From assembly GCF_030344915.1 (NCBI RefSeq), contig NZ_CP128233.1, forward strand, positions 2,914,001-2,978,000: 64,000 nucleotides of DNA, written 5' to 3'. The stretch comes from Neopusillimonas aromaticivorans (GTDB taxonomy: Bacteria; Pseudomonadota; Gammaproteobacteria; Burkholderiales; Burkholderiaceae_B). The translations under genes and the position numbers were made by a program. Shown piece after piece: positions 9,770-19,824 of the stretch (the stretch's first letter is position 1; each line of letters opens with the position of its first letter). The notes beneath the pieces are model-generated. The model did no database searches, was not told the origin of the DNA, and was given only the letters and a program-made list of their open reading frames with translations.

Positions 9770-10848
9770 TCAGGAACGAAGTGATTTTAGCTGTTGGTGG
9801 ATACGCTGTATCCAGGTCTCGTCAGAAAACCGTGGTGCGACCTGGACCGACCACAGGCGCTCATCGCCCAGACGACGACATTTCACGGCATCTTTATCGG
9901 TAACCAGGATCAGTGACGCGGTCATGCGCTTGAAGGGCGGGTCGCTGAAGTCATCGTGATCAGGCAAGCCGATGCACTGTCCGAGGTTGAGGCCCAGCCG
10001 ACGCAGCATGCCGAAAAAGCGTTCAGGTTGACCAATGGCCGCAACGGCGGCCAGGGCCTGGTGCCATGCGTTTGGCGCCACTGAGGCCAGGCAACCACAG
10101 TGCCGGTCAGCAGGTGGGTGCAACTGACCGGATGCAGTTGCATCTGCAAGGCAGGTACATGCGGGGGCAGCCCGGGCAGCGGTTTGTGGCGATGCGGGTT
10201 GGTGACCGCCTCCTGGTCATTGCTTGCACTGACGTTGTTGATGATCAGGTCGACCTGGCCGAGACGGCATCGGGGTTCGCGCAGCGGACCGGCCGGCAGC
10301 AAACGGCCGTTGCCAAGCCCACGCCCATCTTGCACCACAATCTCCATATCCCGGGCCAGGGCCAGGTGCTGCAGTCCATCGTCCGAGATGACTACGTTGA
10401 CATCCGGCCGGTGCTGATGCAGTGTTGAAAGTGCCAGGGTGCGTTTGGGATGTACGGCCACCGGTGCCCCGGTTGCTGCTGCAATCAGGCTGGGTTCGTC
10501 ACCGAACAAGGCGGGGTCAAGCGGGCTGACGGCGCAACGCGCCTGATCTTTTGGCATGCGGGCGCCATATCCGCGGCTGATGACGCCGGGTGTCCATCCC
10601 AGTTTTTGCAGGCCTTGCACAAGCGCGATTACCACCGGCGTTTTCCCGGTTCCGCCCACCATCAGGTTGCCCACCACAATGACCGGTACCGGGGCGACAC
10701 GTTCAGGGGGCTGACGTTGCCAGCGGCGTTGCTTGGTTTTTATGGCCAGTCCGACCAGCCAGGACAGGGGTAACAGCAGTGTGCTGACCAGCCCGGGAGT
10801 TTGCCAGAGGGCGTGGATGCGTTGGGTTAAGCGTTGCCTGAATGTCAA
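9770..10848 (-). CDS. lpxK: Tetraacyldisaccharide 4'-kinase LpxK (one apparent frameshift)
   Basis: Phosphorylates the 4' position of the lipid A disaccharide at the inner membrane. The N-terminal hydrophobic segment is followed by VIVVGNLMVGGTGKTPVVIALV (Walker A) and SRGYGAR, then VVISDDGLQHLALARD, the catalytic Asp region. The frame slips at 10090-10091; one added base joins LLTGTVVA to LASVAPNAWHQALAAV. About 359 residues after repair. Lies downstream of exbBD and upstream of ycaR-kdsB. Confidence 0.93.
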
Positions 10849-10857
10849 GGTGAGGCC

Positions 10858-11265
10858 TTATGGGGCTTGGATGGCGAAGCTGACGTGCGAAATGCCGGCC
10901 TGACGTGCGGCCTCCATGGCCGTGATGACTGCCTGGTGGGGTGCCTGGGCATCCGCGTTGATCAACAAGACGGGGTCATCCTGACCCTGGCTGGCATGTT
11001 CAAGCGCAATGGCGAGGTCTGCAGCCAAACTGCCGTCCAGCAGATGGCTGTCGAGGGCATACTGACCCTCCTGACTGATGGCCAGCCGCAAGGGCTCGCC
11101 GGCCAGTGCCTGGGCACTGGCCTTGGGCAATGACACGTTGATCTGTTGATAGCGATGGAACGACGTGGTGGCCGCCAGGAAAATCAGGATGACCAGCAAA
11201 ATGTCGATGAGCGGGATAAGGTTGATTTCCGGCTCGTCGGAGGACATGGAGCGACGAAAATTCAT
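10858..11265 (-). CDS. exbD: ExbD/TolR biopolymer transport protein
   Basis: 135 residues, intact. One N-terminal transmembrane helix, INLIPLIDILLVILIFLAAT, with the conserved proton-path Asp; the rest is periplasmic. Works with ExbB and TonB to couple the proton gradient to outer-membrane transport. Overlaps the exbB end by four bases. Confidence 0.9.
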   Translation of the reverse strand: MNFRRSMSSDEPEINLIPLIDILLVILIFLAATTSFHRYQQINVSLPKASAQALAGEPLRLAISQEGQYALDSHLLDGSLAADLAIALEHASQGQDDPVLLINADAQAPHQAVITAMEAARQAGISHVSFAIQAP

Positions 11266-11876
11266 GCAGAACGGCCTGGGTGCTGTTGCAGCAGTCGGTC
11301 AAGTGTACTGGCCTGGTGCTCGATGTGATGCAGGAAATGTTCGACACGGGCTTTGAAATAGCGATGGAAGATCAGGGCGGGTACCGCGATCAGAATGCCG
11401 AAACCCGTGTTGTACAACGCAACCGAGATGCCGCGTGCCAGCTGGGCAGGGTCACCACCGGCCGGGGTATACGATGCAAAAATTTCGATCATGCCGACCA
11501 CTGTGCCGAACAGCCCCAGTAATGGCGAGATAACGGCAATGGTGGCGAGCGTGGGTACGTAGCGGTTAAGCCGCCACGCGACGTCTTTTCCCACGTCTTC
11601 AATGGCGGCAACCCGATAGGCCATGTCGTGCTCGCGCACCGCAATGACTTCGGCCAGAACGCGACCCGCTGGCGAGCTGCCGGCCAGTTTTTCAAGCGCA
11701 GAGGGCAGCGGGGCGGTGTTTTGGACAAGGCTCATGGCGTGCTCCAGCGAGCCAGATGGCGTCACATACCGTGTGCGCAGGGCCAGAAAGCGTTCAATGA
11801 TCAGAGCCAACCCAATGACGGAAGTGGCAATCAGCAGCCAGATGGGCCAACCGGCATCATGAATGATTTGCAGCAA
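11262..11876 (-). CDS. exbB: ExbB/TolQ/MotA-family proton channel protein
   Basis: 204 residues, intact. Three transmembrane segments: residues about 10-30, then ATIAVISPLLGLFGTVVGMIEIF and the GFGILIAVPALIFH region. Conserved TLATIAVISPLLGLFGTVVGM loop typical of the family. First gene of the exbB-exbD-lpxK-ycaR-kdsB-adk run. It could be called TolQ, but neither tolA nor tolB is near, so ExbB is preferred. Confidence 0.9.
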   Translation of the reverse strand: MLQIIHDAGWPIWLLIATSVIGLALIIERFLALRTRYVTPSGSLEHAMSLVQNTAPLPSALEKLAGSSPAGRVLAEVIAVREHDMAYRVAAIEDVGKDVAWRLNRYVPTLATIAVISPLLGLFGTVVGMIEIFASYTPAGGDPAQLARGISVALYNTGFGILIAVPALIFHRYFKARVEHFLHHIEHQASTLDRLLQQHPGRSA

Positions 11877-12546
11877 AACGTTGTCTCCGGGAGCAGGATG
11901 TCTGGTCTGGCCCGCCAGGGCGACCAGCCGTCGGTTTCAGTGGGGTGGGTCGATTGTCCGTCTGGTGCCCATTTTACGCGGCGACGGTGTCGGTGCAAGC
12001 GGGCAAGGCCTGTGTCTGTCAGCGTAGGCGAACGGACGTTCCGTGTACGTATTGCAATACTGCGGTTATGCACGCAAGACCGGCGTAAAGGTGGCGCAGG
12101 CTGGACTGTTTTATCCGTCATATGGCGTAAATAAAGGCTTTCCACAGAGTATCCACAGAATCTGTGGATAATTGTGTGTACAACTGTACGCAAGTCATTG
12201 TTTGACGGGGTTTTGAGGTTCCGTGGACAATTTGAGCTCATTTTTGAACTTTTTATTAAACTAATATAAATCAATGGTTTATATTGTTTATGTAAGGTTT
12301 TTATTGAGGTATGCAGCTAATTGGCTTGATCTGACGTCGATTTGACAAAGCGAAAAAAATGTGGACAGCTTTCCTGTGAATTTGCCTGAAAATGACCTTA
12401 AAGCCCTTTTTTGCTGGGTTTTCAACAGTCTGCGGCAGGGGGCTGTCGATTGTTTGAACAAGGGGTATACTGGCGCCCCTTCAGGCTTGTCGCGGGTGCG
12501 ACTGGCCCTGTTTCGCCGGACATTTTTCACATCGTCAACCGTCGTT
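11877..12546. other. 670-bp gene-free stretch with DnaA-box-like cluster and AT-rich tract
   Basis: No credible gene. One exact DnaA box (TTATCCACA on the minus strand, 12163-12171) faces a one-mismatch box (GTATCCACA, 12149-12157), forming a perfect 10-bp inverted repeat with a 1-bp centre (12150-12170). Further one-mismatch boxes are at 12066-12074 (TTATGCACG) and 12138-12146 (CTTTCCACA). A strongly AT-rich tract follows at about 12235-12310. A TATACT hexamer at 12466-12471 may be the -10 of xseA, with only a weak -35. Whether this is a replication origin, a DnaA-titration site or a regulatory site cannot be told from here. Confidence 0.6.
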
Positions 12547-13906
12547 ATGAACCCTGAATTCTTTGCCGCGCCGTCTGCAGAATCTTCTGACGTTGTGTTG
12601 TCCGTTGCCCAGCTCAATCGCCAGGTGGGTAACCTGCTCGAGGGCAACTTTTCACGCATCTGGGTGAGGGGGAAATCTCGAACTTTACCCAGGCGGCGTC
12701 CGGGCATTGGTATTTCACCATCAAGGACGAGCGTGCCTCGGTACGGGCCGTCATGTTTCGCGGGCGTGCCCAGACCCTGTCATTCACGCCGCGCGCAGGC
12801 GAGCGTTTCGAGTTTCGAGCAACTGTCACGCTTTACGAGCCGCGCGGTGATTATCAGCTTCAGGTTGAAACCTTGCGCCGGGCAGGGCAAGGTGACTTGC
12901 ACGAGGCTTTTTGCGACTGAAGGAAAAGCTGGCCGCCGAGGGGCTGTTTGACCCGGCGCGCAAGCGGCCGATCGCAACGATGCCCCACGCTGTCGGCGTG
13001 GTGACGTCATTGGCAGCGGCGGCGCTGCGTGATGTGCTGACGTCAATGGCGCGGCGTGCGCCGCATGTCAGGGTTATCGTTTATCCCGCACCTGTTCAAG
13101 GTGAGGGCGCTGCGGCCAAGCTGGTACAGTCCCTGCAAACGGCTATCGACCGTAACGAGGTGGCTACGCTGCTGCTGGTTCGTGGCGGCGGCAGTCTCGA
13201 AGATTTGTGGAGCTTCAACGACGAAGCCCTGGCCCGCGCGGTAGCGGCCAGTCCGATTCCTGTGATCAGTGGTGTCGGTCATGAAACCGACTTCACGATT
13301 TGCGATTTTGTGGCCGACCTGCGTGCACCGACGCCAACGGCAGCGGCTGAGTTGTCATGCACGGCACGTCAACGCGGTCTTGATCAGGTCGGCGAATTGC
13401 TGATCCACCTTGAACGTCAGCAACGTCGCGTGCTCGAACGTGCCGCGCTGCGCCTGGATCGCGCCATGGCGCTGCTGGTGTCACCGCAGCAGCGTTTGCA
13501 GCGCCAGCGACTCCAGGTCGATGACCTGCAGCGCCGGCTGCATCAGGCGACCCGGCGCCGGCAGTCGCTTGAATCGACACGACTGGCGATGCTGATTACC
13601 CGGTTAACGGCTGCGTTGCCTTCGGTGAGCCGCGTCCGGCGTGATCTTGATCGGGCACAGCAGCGCCTGGTTGCCGTCGGTGCGCGTCAGTTGCGTGCCC
13701 CGCGCGCCCGGCTGGATGCGGCCGTGCTGACACTGCAGGCGCTGAATCCCCGGAAAATTCTCGGCCGCGGCTATGCACTGGTCCGGAATCCCCATGGGGA
13801 ACTGGTGAAAAATGCGTTAGACTTATCGGTTGGAGACCGGCTCACCCTTGAACTGGGTCAGGGTAGTGCCGATGTCGAAGTTTTTAAAACAAGTCGCCTG
13901 TTGTAA
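12547..13906 (+). CDS. xseA: Exodeoxyribonuclease VII large subunit (two apparent frameshifts)
   Basis: Large, catalytic subunit of the single-strand exonuclease used in recombination and repair. The N-terminal OB-fold reads LSVAQLNRQVGNLLEGNF and, after repair, RGEISNFTQAASGHWYFTIKD. The catalytic part has the VVTSLAAAALRDVL, RGGGSLEDLW and GVGHETDFTICDFVADLRAPTPTAAAE signatures. A long Gln/Arg-rich coiled coil follows, ending in NPRKILGRGYALV. Frame slips: G run 12668-12672 and T run 12908-12912. 453 residues after repair. The small subunit xseB is not in the window. Confidence 0.94.
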
Positions 13907-14007
13907 GTGCCCGCGACAGGGCGTGCGGCGGGTGGCCTGCATTCGTGTCAACCCATGTTGCCCCTCGGCCTGTCAGGTTGTCGGGTTTTTTAATAAGGAT
14001 ATCGATC

Positions 14008-14585
14008 ATGGCTTTTACGCTTCCTGAACTGCCCTACGCAATGGATGCCCTGGCACCCACCATCTCCAAAGAAACGCTCGAATTCCACTACGGCAAGCAC
14101 CACCAGGCTTACGTCACCAACCTTAACAATCTTATTGCCGGCACCGAGTTCGAATCGGCTTCGCTTGAAGACATCGTGAAGAAATCTTCGGGTGGTGTAT
14201 TCAACAACGCAGCCCAGGTCTGGAACCACACGTTCTACTGGAACAGCATGTCGCCTAATGGTGGCGGTGAACCCACCGGCAAGCTGGCCGATGCTATCAC
14301 GGCCAAGTGGGGCAGCGTTGCCGCATTCAAAGAAGCGTTCAACAAGTCGGCGGCCGGCAACTTCGGTTCGGGCTGGACATGGCTGGTCAAGAAAGCTGAC
14401 GGTTCCCTCGATATCGTCAACACCAGCAACGCGGCAACACCCTCACAACATCCGATGTCGCGCTGCTGACCTGTGACGTCTGGGAACACGCTTACTACAT
14501 CGACTACCGCAACGCCCGTCCCAAGTATCTGGAAAGCTTCTGGAACCTGGTGAACTGGGATTTTGCGGCAGCAAACCTGGGTTAA
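14008..14585 (+). CDS. sodB: Superoxide dismutase, Fe/Mn type (one apparent frameshift)
   Basis: 192 residues after repair. Metal ligands are in place: His in LEFHYGKHHQAYV, His in WNHTFYW, and, after adding one C at 14440-14442, Asp and His in CDVWEHAYYIDYRN. The text GNFGSGWTWLV and the length agree with cytoplasmic Fe-SOD (SodB). Good start at 14008 in the canonical AFTLPELPYAMDALAP context. A terminator follows. Confidence 0.95.
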
Positions 14586-14622
14586 TTCCCCAAGGCGTTT
14601 CATCTCTTGTTTTGTTTCTTAT

Positions 14623-14657
14623 CCCTGTCACACCCGGTGTGGCAGGGGTTTGTCTTT
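14623..14657 (+). terminator. Intrinsic terminator after sodB
   Basis: Stem ccctgtcacac (14623-14633) with gtgtggcaggg (14637-14647), one G-T pair, followed by a loose T-rich tail. Confidence 0.65.
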
Positions 14658-14677
14658 AAAAACCTTCAGGTTTCATT

Positions 14678-15882
14678 ATGACAACTCACGCTTTCATCTG
14701 CGATGCAATTCGCACTCCGTTTGGCCGTTATGGCGGCGCGCTGTCTTCCGTTCGTACCGACGATCTGGCGGCTATTCCTCTCAAGGCGCTCATGGAGCGC
14801 AACCCCAATGTCGATTGGTCGCGTGTAGATGACGTCGTGTTCGGTTGCGCCAACCAGGCGGGTGAAGACAACCGTAACGTGGCCCGCATGGCTTCGTTGC
14901 TGGCCGGCTTGCCTGAAACCGTTCCCGGTTCAACCATCAACCGTCTGTGTGGTTCGAGTCTTGACTCGCTGGGTACGGTAGCCCGTGCTATCCGTTCGGG
15001 CGATGTTGGCCTGATGATCGCCGGTGGTGTCGAAAGCATGAGCCGGGCCCCGTTTGTCATGGGTAAAGCTGAATCTGCGTTCTCGCGCAGCGCCGCCATT
15101 TACGACACCACGATTGGCTGGCGCTTCGTCAACAAACTGATGAAAGCACAATACGGTGTCGATTCCATGCCCGAAACGGCTGAAAACGTGGCTGACCAGT
15201 TCAAGGTCTCGCGCGAAGACCAAGATTTGTTTGCTCTGGCCAGCCAGACCAAATGCGCTGATGCCCAGCAAAAAGGCATTTTCAAGGAAGAAATCACACC
15301 GGTTTCCATTGCCCAGCGCAAGGGTGACCCGATTATTGTCGATACCGACGAACACCCCCGTGCCACCACATTGGAAGCCTTGGCCAAGCTCAAGCCTGTC
15401 GTGCGCCCTGACGGTACCGTTACGGCAGGTAATGCGTCTGGTGTGAACGATGGGGCATGTGCCCTTATCGTAGCCTCGGAAGAAGCCGCCCGTGCCAACG
15501 GTCTGACACCACGTGCCCGTATCGTGGCCATGGCGGCTGCCGGCGTTGAGCCTCGCATCATGGGTATCGGGCCAGCACCTGCGTCAGAAAAAGTCTTGAA
15601 AATGGCTGGTCTGACGATTGACCAGATCGATGTCATCGAACTGAATGAAGCCTTTGCGGCCCAGGGTCTTGCCACATTGCGTTTGCTGAATGTTGCCGAC
15701 AATGACCCACGCGTCAACCCATACGGTGGCGCCATTGCTCTGGGTCACCCCTGGGTGCCAGTGGTGCGCGTCTGGCCACTACGGCCATGTATCACCTGCA
15801 TCGCACCGGTGGCCGCTACGCACTGTGCACAATGTGTATCGGCGTTGGTCAGGGTATTGCGGTTATTATCGAGCGCGTCTGA
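14678..15882 (+). CDS. Thiolase, 3-oxoadipyl-CoA thiolase type (one apparent frameshift)
   Basis: Degradative thiolase of 401 residues after repair. The acyl-binding Cys lies in NRLCGSSLDSLGTVARAI near residue 90, followed by GGVESMSRAPFVMG. Near the end are the His motif NPYGGAIALGHP and, after adding one C to the run 15748-15751, LGASGARL and the CTMCIGVGQG Cys. The length and the segment YGVDSMPETAENVADQFKVSR resemble PcaF/PaaJ 3-oxoadipyl-CoA thiolase of the beta-ketoadipate or phenylacetate pathways. No other gene of those pathways is adjacent, so an acetyl-CoA acetyltransferase role remains possible. Confidence 0.85.
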
Positions 15883-15951
15883 TTGTCTGGCTGTAGTCCA
15901 GACCTGGCGTCATTAACGTAGTACAGATGCGCCTCTTGGCGCATCACATAT

Positions 15952-15987
15952 CGGGGCAGGCCTGTTTTTGGGCTTGCCCCGTTTTTT
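15952..15987 (+). terminator. Intrinsic terminator after the thiolase gene
   Basis: Stem cggggcaggcc (15952-15962) with ggcttgccccg (15971-15981), then T6. Confidence 0.85.
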
Positions 15988-16009
15988 CAAGAACCGAATT
16001 GAGCCCCGA

Positions 16010-16462
16010 TCAGTTGGCCGGCAGCCCGTTGACGGAAGCCCCGGCCTGTATGTTGTAGTGGCGGAACCAGCCTTGTTCCATTTCAAGCGCATAGACAATG
16101 TCGCCGGGTGGGCAGTGGGCCGCTTCGTCATGAGGCGTCATGTCGGCAATACGCGTAATCGTGCCGCCGGCATCGATAAAGGCAATTGACAGGGGCAATG
16201 GCGTATTTTTCATCCAGAAGCACTGGAAAACCGGTGTCTGGAACACGAACAGCATGCCATGGTTTTGCGGCAGGCTGGTGCGGTGCATCAACCCTTGCTG
16301 ATGGGCGGCGCTGGTCGTGGCCAGTTCGGCCTGAATCGTGATGTTGTTTATTGTGAGTTCGATGGAAGGCAGCAGGCTTTGTGCCTGGCCTGTCGCGTGG
16401 CCGGCAAGCATCAGCACCATGCCGTAAAACAATGATCGAAAGACAGTCATAGCGTTGCGCAA
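16010..16462 (-). CDS. DUF192 family exported protein
   Basis: 150 residues, intact, function unknown. An N-terminal hydrophobic segment (residues about 5-27, ending HATGQAQS) looks like a signal peptide. The domain shows the DUF192 features AELATTSAAHQQGLMHRTSLP, GMLFVF, FWMKNT..PLSIAFID and DIVYALEMEQGW. A second Met at 16450 is an equally possible start. It is convergent with the thiolase gene, which ends at the terminator before it. Confidence 0.85.
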   Translation of the reverse strand: MRNAMTVFRSLFYGMVLMLAGHATGQAQSLLPSIELTINNITIQAELATTSAAHQQGLMHRTSLPQNHGMLFVFQTPVFQCFWMKNTPLPLSIAFIDAGGTITRIADMTPHDEAAHCPPGDIVYALEMEQGWFRHYNIQAGASVNGLPAN

Positions 16463-16531
16463 AGAAAAGGTTTGACCATGAGGCGAGTGTGCGTAGTTTA
16501 AGGCGAAGACGGTGCAGGCCGTTCAAAACAT

Positions 16532-16558
16532 AAAAAAGGCGGGGCATTGCACCCCGCC
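16532..16558 (-). terminator. Intrinsic terminator of the cold-shock gene
   Basis: Read on the minus strand: GGCGGGG, 7-base loop, CCCCGCC, then T6 (A6 at 16532-16537 on the plus strand). Confidence 0.85.
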
Positions 16559-16609
16559 AGTTCGACTTTTATTGAGTATTATTATTCTTCTGGTTTGACG
16601 AGTTGTTGG

Positions 16610-16852
16610 TCAAGAGGCAGTAATGTTCAGGGCTTGTTTGCCCTTGGGGCCCTGGGCGATTTCAAACGCCACTTTCTGACCTTCTTTCAAGGTTTTGAAG
16701 CCATTCATCTGGATCGACGAAAAATGCGCGAACAGGTCTTCTCCCCCGTTGTCGGGGGTGATGAAGCCAAAGCCCTTCGCGTCGTTGAACCACTTGACGG
16801 TTCCAGTCAGCTTCTGGGTGTCCCCGGCTGAGGTGGTGCTAGATTCGGACAT
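16610..16852 (-). CDS. Cold-shock domain protein (CspA family)
   Basis: 80 residues, intact. Single cold-shock domain with the RNP1 motif KGFGFITPD and the RNP2-like DLFAHFSSIQ, preceded by a short Ser/Thr-rich N-terminus. Binds single-stranded nucleic acid as an RNA chaperone. The 175-bp region up to clpS could hold a long 5' leader, but no cold-box was recognised. Confidence 0.93.
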   Translation of the reverse strand: MSESSTTSAGDTQKLTGTVKWFNDAKGFGFITPDNGGEDLFAHFSSIQMNGFKTLKEGQKVAFEIAQGPKGKQALNITAS

Positions 16853-17027
16853 ACGTACTGCCTCTCTCGACTATAGTGTTAGGTAAAAACCAGGGCCGCC
16901 GGCGTTGCGGTAGCCTGCCGGTTCCGGAAAGTGCCTGGTCCCCCGACCCTTTTCCGGAACAGAACGATAATGCTCAATGTTGCTCGCTGTAGTCAACTAT
17001 GGAAATTACTTAGATTTGAAATGAATC

Positions 17028-17354
17028 ATGGCCATTAATACCGATATTCAGCGCGATACCGTGCTCGATCGACAAAAAGAACAGGTCAAGCCGCCGCCCA
17101 TGTATCAGGTCGTTTTATTGAACGATGACTACACCCCGATGGAGTTCGTGGTTGGCGTATTGCAGCGGGTGTTCGGAAAAAGCGAGGAAGAAGCGTCTCG
17201 CATCATGCTGAAAGTGCATCATGAGGGGCGTGGCGTCTGTGGTATTTATACCCGTGACATTGCGGCGACCCGTGTCGAAATGGTCCGCCAGATGGCCCGG
17301 GCACGTCAGCATCCGTTACAGTGCATCATGGAACCAGCGCCAGACGCGGGTTAG
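17028..17354 (+). CDS. clpS: ATP-dependent Clp protease adaptor ClpS
   Basis: 108 residues, intact. Recognises N-degron substrates and delivers them to ClpAP. The core YQVVLLNDDYTPMEFVV and the following VFGKSEEEASRIMLKVHHEG are the family signature, including the acidic pocket (NDD) and the ClpA-contacting His pair. Directly upstream of clpA, the usual arrangement. Confidence 0.96.
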   Translation: MAINTDIQRDTVLDRQKEQVKPPPMYQVVLLNDDYTPMEFVVGVLQRVFGKSEEEASRIMLKVHHEGRGVCGIYTRDIAATRVEMVRQMARARQHPLQCIMEPAPDAG

Positions 17355-17496
17355 TTTGCAGTATCGTGTGAAAACTTTTTTGATGTAATCGGGTCACACC
17401 CAATGTACTCACTGCATAATGGGTGATACCTTAGGACAAATGGACTCATATCAGTCCTGAATATGTTGTTTGTCCGCTTCGGTAACGGGAGGAAGC

Positions 17497-19805
17497 GTGA
17501 TCTCTGAAGAACTTGAAGTCAGCCTGCATTTGGCCTTTGTCGAGGCTCGCACGGCGCGACACGAATTTATAACTGTCGAGCATCTGTTGTTGTCGTTGCT
17601 CGATAACGCTGCTGCGGCAGAGGTCTTGCGTGCCTGCTCGGCCGACATCGAAGCCTTGCGCACCGAATTGCGCAAATTCATTGCCGACAATACGCCGGTA
17701 CATCCAGGCGAGGCCGAAGTCGATACCCAGCCTACATTGGGTTTTCAGCGCGTCATTCAGCGCGCCATCATGCATGTGTCGTCCAGCAGCTCCGGTAAAA
17801 ATACGGTAACCGGCGCCAATGTGCTGGTGGCCATGTATGGCGAAAAAGACTCGCATGCAGTGTACTTTTTGCTGCAGCAGGGCGTCACGCGCCTTGATGT
17901 GGTCAATTATTTGTCGCATGGCATCACCAAGACACCCGAACCGCCGCGCGCAGAACCACCCAAGGCTGCGGCAGCCCAGCCTTCATCCGGTACTCCAGAG
18001 CCAGACGCGCGGTCCGATCAGCAGAAGTCACCGCTTGAGCTTTACGCCCTTGATCTCAATGCAGAAGCACGTCTGGGCCGCATTGATCCGCTCATCGGCC
18101 GCGAGGCTGAAGTCGAGCGGGTAATTCAGGTGTTGTGCCGTCGTCGCAAAAACAATCCGTTGCTGGTTGGCGAGGCCGGTGTGGGTAAAACGGCCATTGC
18201 CGAAGGTCTGGCATGGCGCATTACCCAAAATGATGTCCCCGAGATTCTGGCCAGTGCCAATGTGTATGCGCTCGACATGGGGGCGTTGCTGGCCGGTACA
18301 AAATACCGCGGTGACTTCGAACAGCGTCTCAAGGCCGTATTGAAAGCGTTGCAAGACAATACCAATGCAGTGTTGTTCATTGACGAAATTCATACGCTCA
18401 TCGGTGCCGGCTCGGCGTCGGGGGCACACTTGATGCCTCCAACCTGCTTAAACCGGCGTTGTCATCGGGCAAGCTCAAGTGCATGGGCGCGACAACCTAC
18501 AATGAGTTCCGTGGCATTTTCGAAAAAGACCACGCGCTGGCACGCCGCTTCCAGAAAATCGATGTAGCCGAACCCACGGTCGGTCAGACCATCGAGATTC
18601 TGCGCGGTCTGAAGTCGCATTTCGAAGCGCACCACGGGGTCAAATTCACTTCTGCCGCCATTACGGCTGCCGCCGAACTGTCGGCACGGCACATCAACGA
18701 TCGTTTCCTGCCTGACAAGGCCATTGACGTCATCGACGAGGCGGGGGCTGCCCAGCGTCTGCTGCCGAAATCAAAACAAAAGAAAACGATCGGTAAGGCT
18801 GAAATTGAAGCCACCGTGGCCAAGATTGCACGCATTCCGCCACAAAACGTTTCGTCCGATGACCGCAACAAGCTGGCGACGCTGGAACGCGATCTCAAAA
18901 CAGTCGTGTTCGGTCAAGATGCAGCCATCGAAGCTTTGGCCGCAGCCATCAAGATGGCTCGTTCCGGTCTCGGGCGCCCTGACAAACCTATTGGTTCTTT
19001 CTTGTTTTCGGGGCCAACCGGTGTCGGCAAAACCGAAGTGGCCCGTCAGCTCGCGTTTACGCTGGGTGTCGAGCTGTTGCGTTTCGATATGTCCGAATAC
19101 ATGGAACGTCATGCGGTTTCGCGTCTTATCGGTGCGCCTCCGGGCTATGTCGGTTTTGATCAGGGCGGCTTGCTAACCGAAGCGGTCACCAAACAGCCGC
19201 ATTGTGTGCTGTTGCTCGACGAAATCGAAAAGGCGCATCCCGATGTCTACAACATTTTGCTTCAGGTCATGGACCACGGTACGCTTACCGATAACAACGG
19301 GCGCAAGGCCGACTTCCGCAACGTCATCATCATCATGACAACCAATGCGGGGGCCGAAGCCTTGAACCGTACGACCATCGGTTTTGCATCGGCACCCAAA
19401 ACAGGTGACGAAATGGTCGACATCAAGCGTACATTCACGCCAGAATTCCGCAACCGTCTTGACGCCATCATCGGGTTCACACCGCTTACGCGCGACATCA
19501 TTCTGCGTGTGGTCGACAAATTCCTGATGCAGCTTGAAGACCAGTTGCATGAAAAACGTGTTGAAGTGGTCTTTTCGCAAACCCTGCGTGATTATCTGGC
19601 CAAAGAAGGCTTCGATCCGCTCATGGGCGCACGGCCCATGCAACGTCTCATTCAAGACACGATCCGTCGTGCCTTGGCCGATGAGCTGTTGTTCGGGCGA
19701 CTGACCGACGGTGGCAATGTCACGGTCGATCTCTCCGACGAGGGCAAGGTGGTGCTGCTGTTCGATAACGAAGCGCCATCGGTCAAGGCCCCCCAAAGTG
19801 TCTGA
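17497..19805 (+). CDS. clpA: ATP-dependent Clp protease ATP-binding subunit ClpA (one apparent frameshift)
   Basis: Hexameric AAA+ unfoldase that feeds ClpP. The N-domain is followed by a first AAA+ module (GEAGVGKTAIAEG near residue 225) and a second (GPTGVGKTEVARQ near residue 505) with DMSEYMERHAVSRLIGAPPGYVG. Repaired length 769 residues. The frame slips in the G run 18420-18424; one added base joins GAGSASGG to TLDASNLLKPAL. I chose the GTG at 17497 because GGGAGGA sits just before it and VISEELEVSLHLAF is the canonical beginning; a TTG at 17470 is the alternative. Confidence 0.95.
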
Positions 19806-19824
19806 AGCCGAACTCATCGACTAA

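Noticed and set aside
12361..12951. 196-codon plus-strand frame over the xseA start
   Set aside because: Its sequence is xseA read out of frame; the true chain is recovered by two homopolymer repairs.
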